This document shows positions 48,101 to 54,648 of a stretch of 64,000 nt of DNA, one piece after another (position 1 is the stretch's first letter; each line of letters starts with the position of its first letter). The position numbers and the translations under genes are program-made. The notes beneath the pieces are model-generated. The model saw only the letters and a program-made list of their open reading frames with translations. It did no database searches and was not told the DNA's origin. Origin of the DNA: Morinoia aosen (taxonomy: Eukaryota; Arthropoda; Malacostraca; Amphipoda; Talitridae); NCBI GenBank assembly GCA_030386875.1, contig CM059578.1, forward strand, positions 26,397,009 through 26,461,008, given 5' to 3'.

Positions 48101-51100
48101 ACGTAGCCTTTCTTAAGTTCACGTGTAGGCCTAATTTGGTTCTTAATTTGCTTTCAATTAGCTTATGCAAGCTTCTTCCAATGATTATATCCAGGTCTTA
48201 CTAAATTCACTCTTAGCCTTTAAGTGCGGCACACTCACCTGATCTGATTTAACTCTTACTTACCTTCTACTCTTAACTCAACTAACCTATCTCATGTCAG
48301 GCCTAATTTAGCTCTTACTTAGCTCTCAAGTCCGACACATTTATCTGATCTGATTTAACTCTATCCTACCATTTACTCTTAACCGAACTAACCTACTCAT
48401 GTCAGGCCTAATTTAGCTCTTACTTAGCCCTCAAGTCCGGCACATTTATCTGATCTTATTTAACTCTATCCTACCATTTACTCTAAACCGAACTAACCTA
48501 CTCATGTCAGGCCTAATTTAGCTCTTACTTAGCTCTCAAGTCCGACACATTTATCTGATCTGATTTAACTCTATCCTACCATTTACTCTTAACCGAACTA
48601 ACCTACCTCATGTCAGGCTTAATTTCTCTCAAGTGCGGCGCATTTATCTGATCAGATTTAACACTTACTCTAACCTACTACCGCCAAGTTTCGTAATCTT
48701 CTGATGTCGGTGCTGGCTTGTGGAACGGGAGCAGAGCCAAGGCAAATCTGAGAAGTTCTGCTGTGTAACGTTGTGAGCGACTCACTATGTTAACATAATG
48801 TCTCTTCAAATATAAAAGAGAGTCAGACGCAAAACTCAACTAACCTATCACACTATATTTAGCTCTCACTTAGCTCCTCGGTAGCGTCCGTGGTACGGGG
48901 GAGACCTTCCGGATGGGTCAGCTTCTCCCCAAGCGTAAATGAATCGCGTAGTTTCGTTCTGAAAATAACGAGAACCATAGGACATGAGTATACTGCGTAT
49001 GAATATAAAAGTTTGCCTTTTTCTTATCCGAATTATAAATAAAAATCTTAGGAAACAAGTCTTTAATGTGATCATTATCTTATCTAGCGTGCTTCGGCAT
49101 GTACATACATGTGGCTGACACATGCTCTGAGCAACCCGACCTATATATATATCTATGAAATGAAATCACCGATGCCTTTCAGTTCATTGGAATTGTGAGG
49201 GTGATAACCGTCAAAAATTTTGATACTCTAGAACATCCTTACTCTTACCGCAGTCGACAGACCTGTATCCGTTGTCAGTGAATGTCTCCATGAAACAATT
49301 GAGCTAAAGCTTGTGCCCATTTATTCGATCTGAGCGTAATTTTAATATGAAATGTAGAACGTAAAATATCCTACGACCTCTAGGACCTCGACTATTTTGT
49401 GCCTATTACCTCATCGTAATTTAGTTGCAAGATCTTTTTTCTAGCCTTCATTGCTTGAATATCTTGTGTCTCATGCAAGATCCGCCAGATCCCCTTCAAA
49501 GTTCGGCAGCCTCATGTCTTGCGAGATCCGTCAGATCCCTTTCACAGTACGGCAGCCTCGTGTCTGTTTCAGGATCTGTTAGATCCCCTTCACTGTCAGG
49601 ATACCTCGAGTCAGAGACGATCCTTCTAATTCCTTTACGTAGAGCCCGGTGTAATCTGAGTGACGGGATATAACTTATCCTTGAAGGTCATCCTCGGGTG
49701 CGCTTTCTGAGCTGCAGGAACTTTGAGTTTATCCTATTTGATCAAATCATCTCCTCTCGGAGATCGTTCAGGTCACCACGGTGTGACGAACTGTGCCTTT
49801 CTAGGCAATCTCTGGGCCTTCTCAATTAATTCATACTAAGTTGTATTTTCTTTATTTTTCTATTTTTTCTTTTGGTTAAGTTTATACGTATGTGTGACTT
49901 TTGAGTCTCCTATCTTGATGAAAATTATGAAATTAAAACTTCCAGGGGTTGCCACTTTTCCCGAGTGTCACTAACGTTTGTCTTGAACATGTAACTTAGT
50001 GTCGAATCAATGAGCTTATAGAGCATGGAAAATGGTGATAATTGTCCGTTAATCACCATCATCAGAAGCAACTAATTTTAACCGAGTAGGTGTAAAGTGT
50101 AAACTCCCAATAATGCCATTCGTATACTAAGTTATGAAGTTACTTCAACACAAAACCTCGCATAGCCCCCGACACGCTCACCGTGAGAGGGAAGTCCTGG
50201 TGGTCACAGGTGTTGACGGCCCTCCTGAGGGTGACGACCGTGTGGGTGTCGTTCTCGCTCGCCGCCACCGCTACCCAGTCGCCGTGGTCGTCGATGGGCG
50301 GGTTGCTGTGGCCTTCTCCGTGGCGGTCCTGCACGTACAGGCGGCCGTCCTTCACCCACGCGGTAACTGCGGAAGATTACAATGAATTCCCTAATATACT
50401 TGACTGCACAGCCCAAAATCAGAGCCCTACCTCATTGCTTTATTCATTAGAGAATTACGAGTACAAAATTTAACGGATCCAGGTACAACTTGGCTCTTCA
50501 CTCTCGAACTGAATTTATAGTTTTGCTTGTAAGCTCAGTTAAAGAAAAGTGAGGTATTGCTTAATTGCAAATGGTATAACTCGAAAATAATTTTCCAAGA
50601 GTTGATATTTGAAAGTTTAAGCCGAATAATTTTTCTCAGGCAGTGACATTGCGTTGATACACCTTGTACTTATACTATCAAAAGTCTATTGAAAATACTT
50701 TCAGGAAAATGGGAATTCATGTGTAAAAGAATGGGTAAAACTATCAAAAATACTTTCAGGAGAATGGAAATTCAGTTCCTACACTAATAGAAAAGCAACG
50801 AATTTTCTACACTGTTTGAATCAAGCATCAGAATATACAAGAGCGATGGAGCTACCCATAACTTCCTACACATAAGCTCATTTTACATTTTTTATAGAGG
50901 CGTGTAAATCATCGAGCCTGGCTGACTTACGAGCCAATGCTTACGACCATGTCTTAATAAACTCAATCCCTCTTGTCATCTTAAATGTTTCCCTGTTCTA
51001 TCCTCAATGAATATAAATCATTGAAAAGTTATTCTTCAAGTTTTCTGCTTAGACCTCTACAGCACACAGACTTTTCATTTTACGCTGTTGTGTCTAAAAT

Positions 51101-53759
51101 AGACAATAACATGTGATACAACGATGCACAGATGCGTAATTTAAGTGTAAATAAGGATAAAGAAGAAGAGAAACACTAATTAGAAGAGGCAATTATAACA
51201 TTTTCGTTGATTGTAAAGAATATGACTCTTTGCCCACAAGCGAAAAACAACTTCAGACCAGAGACCTTATCTGGCCTAAAAATCTCAGTACCTCAAAATA
51301 AATGAGCTTTCACCTTGTGAAAAAAATTGAATGTTTGGAAATTAGAATTGGTTTGATAAAACAGCAAGTTTGATTTTAAACTCGGTCCGCCTACTTGCCA
51401 TGGCTTTACTTAACTTTACTTTTTTGTTATTCTTTCCAATTACAGCCTCTTAACATACCAATACTCTGACTTTTTAAAGAACGCATAATTTGTTCAAAGA
51501 CCAGAAAGACGTATTCTATTTACGCAGGTTTCTTTGATGCGCATTCGTTCGCCCTCAACACAACGCACATCGTTACTGTTTTGTTACTGATGTCTTGGAC
51601 TTTAAATTCTGTTTTTAAGGTAGAAATGCTTTTGTCCCTTTTATTTTTTCTCCGTGGTGTAACAAAAACTGTTCAGTTGAAATCTATAAGAGCCTTTAAT
51701 GCGTCTACCACTTCTTGAAACGCTGAGAAATACTTAACGGCCGGCAATCGTATCCGTCCAGTCCATGAAATGAAGGAACACAGCATTCTGAGATATACTT
51801 TGAGGTCATCTGCAGCACTGAGCATTGTTTGAATCCGACGTGTTTACTTAGAGTTGTATTTTAAACAGATTTGGTTCTTTTGTAACAGAAACTACAAATT
51901 AGTACTTTTATGATATTTCTTCGAGAAAAATTCGAATGGTATAGTAATTTATACGGTGAGCAAATGATGGAAATTATTATCATGTTACTTTTTTCATAAT
52001 TGTAATATTTGGCTTTACAAATGTGTTAAAGAATGATCAATCAATAAATTAGTCTGAACATGATGGTTATGCCTTGATACCATACATAATCCTATTTACT
52101 GGTTTGTTTAATTTTGGTCACCATAGTTTTTACTACCGTACAATGATTATAACTATTGAAGGAGGTGAAGTATAGTAATTTGTAGGGTTCAGAGAAAATT
52201 TCATCGTGTAGGCATTTTCTGTTCGTAGAAGCTTCTTCCTCACCACATTGATTATGTAATGGGGAAGAATGCCATTGTGTCGAATGATAAAAATTATTAT
52301 TATCAATGAGGGCGAAACGTTCCAAATATTTACGTTCCTTGACTTTCTTAAATGAGAAAATGATCTCATTAAAGACGAGTTCCTTGCACTTATATTTTTA
52401 ATTCAACTTTGCAACAGGCACTATATATACCTATTATTAGCACTGTTCTATATTTTATACTACAATGAGGGACAATTCTCTCACCGATGTCAGCGCCGTC
52501 CATGGCGCCGTTGCTGCTGATGCCGAAGCCTATCCAGCCGAGCGTCTGAGCCTCTATTGTGAACGTCACTTCCTGAAAGAATAACAAGAAAGACAGTTAA
52601 GTTCGCTAACAAAATTATGAATCTTCTAGCGCATCAAATTAGTTGAATTTTTTTTGTTTACCTATGCTAAAAAAGAAAACTGAAGCGTATTTATTTTATG
52701 AGTATTTTTATATGTTTACCTATGCTAGAAGAACGAACTGAAGCGTATTTATTTTGTGAGTATTTTTATATGTTTACCTATGCTAGAAGAACAAACTGAA
52801 GCGTATTTATTTTGTGAGTATTTGTATATGTTTACCTATGCTAGAAGAACAAACTGAAGCGTATATATTTTGTGAGTATTTTTATATGTTTACCTATGCT
52901 AGAAGAACAAACTGAAGCGTATTTATTTTGTGAGTATTTGTATATGTTTACCTATGCTAGAAGAACAAACTAAAGCGTATATATTTTGTGAGTATTTTTA
53001 TATGTTTACCTATGCTAGAAGAACAAACTGAAGCGTATTTATTTTGTGAGTATTTTTATATGTTTTCCTATGCTAGAAGAACACACTGAAGCGTATTTAT
53101 TTTGTGAGTATTTTTCTATGTTTACCTATGCTAGAAGAACAAACTGAAGCGTATATATTTTGTGAGTATTTTTATATGTTTACCTATGCTAGAAGAACAA
53201 ACTGAAGCGTATATATTTTGTGAGTATTTTTATATGTTTACCTATGCTAGAAGAACAAACTGAAGCGCATTAATTTTGCGAGTATTTTTATATGTTTACC
53301 TATGCTAGAAGTACGAACTGATATGTATTTATTTTGTGAGTATTTTTGTATGTTTACCTATGCTAGAAGAACACACAGAAGCGTATTTATTTTGTGAGTA
53401 TTTTTATATGTTTACCTATGCTAGAAGAACAAACTGAAGTGAAAATAGATGTGAACTTATTAAAACACATTCTCCTTTCAACTTCATGATGCAGATGGTA
53501 CTCACAAAATATAATCAACTAAACTCTCACTAATCCAGGGTATAAATACAAATTGAATATGAATGAAGCAGAAAACGTCTTTCGGAGTAGAAAAACCCTC
53601 CATGAAATGCAATTAAATGCCTGTACCAATTCCATTTCCTTCTTTAAAATAGTATTACTTCTATCAGTACTTTTCACTTTTGTATTTTTTACACTTCCTT
53701 TTCTAATCTTGATTAAATTTTGAGCGTGATATATTCAATGCAGCTATTCCATAACCTCA

Positions 53760-53830
<71 letters not shown>

Positions 53831-54648
53831 TTAAAATTTTCTTTGCTAATTTACGAGGAGTTTGCTTTAGTTAGCATATTTTGTAGTTCGTCGCAATCTT
53901 CTTCAATAATAGGATAAGTGAGAGTTTGTGAAGCATCACGCTGTGCAAATTTCCAGAGAAGCCGAAGACAATTTATATTTTGACAATAATATGTAATTAG
54001 AATGAATTATTTAAAAGCCCAATCTGAACGAATTAGTACAATTTTTTTATTTGAACTTAAAAACGTTTTAAAACATTTCTTTCCGACGACACCAACAAGA
54101 GAAAAATTACTTTAAAGGCATTTTCACACGTACATTTCACTTTGCTGAACCGATTAGACGTTTTCTGGTTATTCTTCTGACTGAAAACTCAAAACGACTG
54201 AATGAGTAGCACTGTAGTGACTCGAACACCTCACTCACTTGCTTATCTAGATCAGGTGTCCAACTCAACATCATGATACCATCAGGGTCTAAAGAAGTGC
54301 TTAACCGAGTAGATGTTTTCTGATTTTTCTTATGATTGAAAAATTATCGAGCGAGTAGCACTGCAATGACTCGATCACCTCACTCACTTGCTTATCGAGA
54401 TCAGGGGTCCAACTCAACATCATTACTCCGTCGGGATCAAGAGAGGTGCGGTGTGTGTGCTGGAGTGGGGCGGTCACATCGAGCTGGGAGAATGAGACAT
54501 CGTAATTCGATGGACTGCCCACACTGTCTTCTGAGTCGTCACTGCCATGATGATGGTCTCCGTGGTCGTGATTTTCATGAGCGCTTGATGAGAGGATCTT
54601 CGAAAACAGTGCTATGTAAATGAAGATCTCACTCCGCAATTTACCCAT
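32714..54648 (-). CDS. MOXD1-like: DBH/MOXD1-type copper-dependent monooxygenase, complete 13-exon gene
   Basis: Secretory-pathway copper type II, ascorbate-dependent monooxygenase of the dopamine-beta-hydroxylase / tyramine-beta-hydroxylase / MOXD1 family. Coding exons (minus strand): 54388-54648, 52485-52572, 50182-50366, 48870-48958, 46974-47139, 44083-44289, 42994-43148, 41548-41723, 38855-38913, 37443-37527, 36960-37134, 35062-35236, 32714-33157. Total 2265 bp, 754 aa; all junctions are GT-AG and phases agree. Order: signal peptide (about 1-23), His-rich stretch 24-34, DOMON about 65-180, Cu2 monooxygenase N domain about 205-385, C domain about 386-550, acidic/His-rich tail about 640-727, hydrophobic C-terminus about 735-754. 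Copper ligands seen: H277, H278, H359 (CuH); H438, H440, M513 (CuM). Family membership is certain. MOXD1-like rather than TBH is inferred from the hydrophobic C-terminal tail, and the substrate is unknown. 5' UTR, promoter and polyadenylation site were not established. Confidence 0.95.
33977..34096. repeat. 30-bp tandem repeat x 4, intron 12
   Basis: Four essentially identical copies of a unit starting 'attgaaagcttataaatctc'. The rest of intron 12 (33158-35061) has no recognised feature. Confidence 0.95.
35062..35236 (-). CDS. MOXD1-like: Exon 12: end of catalytic core
   Basis: Residues 549-607. It reads DVDLSEFIFCMELLDGKHYQ, then ASVKAIDWTQRDIRHANEIM and ends ECs-free with KCLTHGRLKME. This position is variable in the family, but the segment has exon-like GC content, an acceptor TTTTTCATTGCAG|AGATGT and a phase-0 donor GAG|GTGAAC that joins in frame on both sides. 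Confidence 0.85.
35237..36959 (-). other. Intron 11, no further feature seen
   Basis: AT-rich intron between exons 11 and 12. No repeat, coding segment or mobile element recognised. Confidence 0.7.
36960..37134 (-). CDS. MOXD1-like: Exon 11: CuM methionine exon
   Basis: Residues 491-548 plus two bases of codon 549. It encodes ECDYDSTDRKDATFSGWEAK then DEMCQAFINYYPRSDLALCR. M513 in DEMC is the expected CuM methionine and YYP...L..C is a family hallmark. Acceptor GTACTGCAG|AATGCG; donor CCTGG|GTAAAT, phase 2. Confidence 0.95.
37443..37527 (-). CDS. MOXD1-like: Exon 10: C domain
   Basis: Residues 463-490 plus one base of codon 491. DSHFAADFQQSRKLPEEILI then LPGDHLTV matches the family's D-F-x-x-Q-x-x-R-x-L...I-L-P-G-D-x-L-x-V. 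The acceptor ATGAATTTCCAG|GACTCT is used; the upstream TTTCAG at 37566-37568 would be out of phase after exon 9. Donor GTGG|GTGAGA, phase 1. Confidence 0.93.
38855..38913 (-). CDS. MOXD1-like: Exon 9: 59-bp micro-exon in C domain
   Basis: Residues 443-462, found by searching for the segment missing between exons 8 and 10; it is too short for an ORF scan. It encodes RAIRVRHFRDGEELPILTQ, the family motif after HxHxxG (R-x-I-R-x-R-H-F-R-x-G-x-E). Acceptor TTCTCTTCTTCGTTCAG|CCCGCG has a good pyrimidine tract; donor ACGCAG|GTCAGT. Phase 1 in, phase 0 out, consistent with both neighbours. Confidence 0.93.
40346..40465. repeat. Dispersed repeat, copy in intron 8
   Basis: Partner of 46576-46690. The rest of intron 8 (38914-40345) shows nothing recognisable. 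Confidence 0.7.
40495..41525. repeat. 29-bp minisatellite with 411-bp higher-order duplication, intron 8
   Basis: About 35 copies of a unit like 'aaagtttccaaaggacttcc' plus 'atcacccac'. A 411-bp block (about 40700-41110) is repeated almost exactly at about 41110-41520, including a non-repeat insert 'caatatcgtcactcatgaaa'. The array ends about 25 bp from the exon 8 donor. Open frames here are repeat artefacts. Confidence 0.93.
41548..41723 (-). CDS. MOXD1-like: Exon 8: N/C domain junction and CuM HxH motif
   Basis: Residues 384-442 plus one base of codon 443. PNEAGNFGIGHAINFGLTIP is followed by PRVPAWVTAGHCSEHC and then VKVFMVFLHAHYL. H438-x-H440 are CuM ligands; the two cysteines fit the family disulfide. 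Phase requires the acceptor GGACGAAATAG|ACCAAAC, which lacks a clear polypyrimidine tract. Donor TTGG|GTGAGT, phase 1. The 5' half is duplicated in intron 7 at 41815-41890. Confidence 0.92.
41815..41890 (-). pseudogene. Partial copy of exon 8 5' end with acceptor, intron 7
   Basis: About 75 bp match 41667-41740 (exon 8 start plus acceptor). On the minus strand it reads CAG|ACCAAACGAAGCCGGCAATT and continues in the exon 8 frame for about 15 codons before diverging. Its acceptor (GAAGCAG) is closer to consensus than the true one (GAAATAG). Confidence 0.85.
42695..42945. repeat. ~28-bp tandem array, about 9 copies, intron 7
   Basis: The imperfect unit is 'gagggactgatataataaga' plus an 'aagagact' tail. 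It lies about 50 bp from the exon 7 donor. Confidence 0.85.
42994..43148 (-). CDS. MOXD1-like: Exon 7: third CuH histidine
   Basis: Residues 333-383 plus two bases of codon 384. It encodes GELLPTNAGVPLGERHGGAD then YILFQTHYDNPHLKQDVSVA and WGMDIYYTDEL. HYDNP carries H359, the third CuH ligand. Acceptor CTCATCACCAG|GGAGAA; donor CTCAG|GTGCGT, phase 2. The acceptor and upstream intron are duplicated at 43284-43460. Confidence 0.95.
43143..43460 (-). repeat. Tandem duplication of exon 7 acceptor region (2 copies)
   Basis: 43143-43281 (exon 7 edge, acceptor and upstream intron) is repeated at about 43284-43460. Shared blocks include 'ccctggtga.gagaat' and 'tcgtcggcaatgaacgtgct'. The second copy keeps the ACCAG acceptor but the following sequence is not exon 7. 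Confidence 0.82.
44083..44289 (-). CDS. MOXD1-like: Exon 6: CuH-site exon
   Basis: Residues 264-332. It contains REFLHHSVSFECAG, which supplies the paired CuH histidines H277 and H278, and GYECYTPGMPDDFNFCETFF followed by INWVVGSE, matching the family's Y-E-C...P...C-E-T-x-x-x-x-W-x-x-G. Acceptor TTCTCCCCTCAG|TTCAGC. The donor GAG|GTTTGT is weak but is the only site that keeps frame with exon 7 (phase 0). Confidence 0.94.
45258..45420 (-). mobile_element. LINE 3'-tail fragment, diverged, intron 5
   Basis: Reverse-complement match to the 3' end of the LINE at 15951-16169: a (TTTAAATTG)-type terminal repeat followed by 'gcccgtctaagttcattgac' and 'tatggtatcctatgg'. It is the most diverged of the four copies in the window. 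Confidence 0.7.
46576..46690. repeat. Dispersed repeat, copy in intron 5
   Basis: The segment with 'attaaactaaataataaaa', 'agcgctaattt' and 'ctgttccttctatc' also occurs at 40346-40465 in intron 8. Nature unknown; possibly an old mobile-element fragment. Confidence 0.7.
46974..47139 (-). CDS. MOXD1-like: Exon 5: start of Cu2 monooxygenase N domain
   Basis: Residues 208-263. It encodes FALALLPFHKPAPTSENYET ... FYWCHIEKIPPMDKKHQYIG. YWC followed by KKHxxIG is the conserved opening of the N domain (family: T-Y-W-C-x-x-x-x-x-P...K-x-H-x-I). Acceptor CATCTTCTCAG|ATTTGCC; donor ATTGGG|GTGAGT, phase 0. A degenerate copy of its 5' part and acceptor lies in intron 4 at 48683-48836. Confidence 0.95.
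48110..48682. repeat. ~106-bp tandem array, 4-5 copies, intron 4
   Basis: The unit contains 'ctcatgtcaggcctaattta' and 'gctcttacttagctctcaag'; unit starts lie near 48291, 48395, 48501 and 48608, with more diverged units before. On the gene strand each unit carries GAGAGCTAAGTAAGAGC, closely similar to the true exon 4 donor GGAGCTAA|GTGAGAGC at 48869. Confidence 0.88.
48683..48836 (-). pseudogene. Partial copy of exon 5 with acceptor, in intron 4
   Basis: Matches 47072-47225 closely over about 150 bp, including the intron upstream of exon 5, its acceptor (TTCTCAG) and the first ~70 coding bases (FALALLPFHKPAPTSEDYET then WR). It then stops at the edge of the 106-bp array, where in-frame stops follow. 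It has no donor of its own. It lies between exon 4 and the true exon 5. Confidence 0.88.
48870..48958 (-). CDS. MOXD1-like: Exon 4: DOMON end / linker to Cu domain
   Basis: Residues 179-207 plus two bases of codon 208. It reads NETTRFIYAWGEADPSGRSP then PYHGRYRGA, matching the family segment D-T-T-R-x-I-x-A-x-G followed by Y-H-G. Acceptor TTATTTTCAG|AACGAA; donor GGAGCTAA|GTGAGAGC, phase 2. The donor region resembles the repeat unit of the adjoining intronic array at 48110-48682. Confidence 0.94.
49465..49625. repeat. ~60-bp repeat x 3, intron 3
   Basis: Three imperfect units built around 'gatccgccagatccccttca' and 'ggcagcctcatgtct'. The remainder of intron 3 (48959-50181) is unremarkable apart from a short TA run near 49143. 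Confidence 0.8.
50182..50366 (-). CDS. MOXD1-like: Exon 3: DOMON C-terminal half
   Basis: Residues 117-178. It reads VTAWVKDGRLYVQDRHGEGH, then SNPPIDDHGDWVAVAASEND and ends in CDHQDFPLT. This matches the family's W-V-x-D-G..x-D-R segment, the D-x-x-x-D-W segment and the T-C-D-x-x-D-x-P motif. Acceptor CTTCCGCAG|TTACCG completes a Val codon; donor CTCACG|GTGAGC, phase 0. It is clearly more GC-rich than the flanking intron. Confidence 0.96.
50650..50790. repeat. Short ~60-bp duplication, intron 2
   Basis: The motif 'aatactttcaggaaaatggg' and its flanks occur twice about 60 bp apart. The rest of intron 2 (50367-52484) shows no recognisable feature. Confidence 0.6.
52485..52572 (-). CDS. MOXD1-like: Exon 2: DOMON core
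   Basis: Residues 88-116 plus the first base of codon 117. It encodes EVTFTIEAQTLGWIGFGISS then NGAMDGADI, the canonical DOMON core (family pattern T-x-G-[YW]-x-G-x-G-x-S...G-x-M-x-x-A-D). Acceptor TTCTTTCAG before GAAGTG; donor ATCG|GTGAGA, phase 1. Confidence 0.95.
52672..53437. repeat. 58-bp tandem array, about 13 copies, intron 1
   Basis: The unit contains 'cctatgctagaagaacaaac' and 'tttgtgagtatttttatatg'. On the transcribed (minus) strand every unit holds TTTGTTCTTCTAG followed five bases later by GTAAAC, so each resembles a splice acceptor plus donor. The array begins about 100 bp upstream of the exon 2 acceptor. Confidence 0.93.
53756..53826. repeat. (AT)n microsatellite in intron 1
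   Basis: About 70 bp of nearly pure AT dinucleotide with a single 'acat' interruption. Confidence 0.95.
54147..54452 (-). repeat. Tandem duplication of exon 1 donor end (about 152 bp x 2)
   Basis: The segment 54302-54452, which includes the last ~65 bp of exon 1, its donor and ~85 bp of intron, recurs at 54147-54301. The intronic copy still encodes SLDPDGIMMLSWTPDLDKQ (one V-to-I change) and keeps the GTGAGTGAG donor after 54239. A pyrimidine-AG (CTTCTTTAG) lies just before it, so a 50-bp pseudo-exon 54239-54288 is conceivable but would shift the frame. Confidence 0.85.
54388..54648 (-). CDS. MOXD1-like: Exon 1: signal peptide, His-rich stretch, start of DOMON
   Basis: Residues 1-87. The start ATG at 54648 is chosen because it is followed by a basic then hydrophobic signal-peptide segment (MGKLRSEIFIYIALFSKILS). 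Next comes a His/Asp-rich stretch (AHENHDHGDHHHG), then the first DOMON strand ending TPDLDKQ. The donor is CAA|GTGAGTGAG at 54387, phase 0. The 3' edge of this exon with its donor is duplicated just downstream in the intron (54147-54301). Confidence 0.93.
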
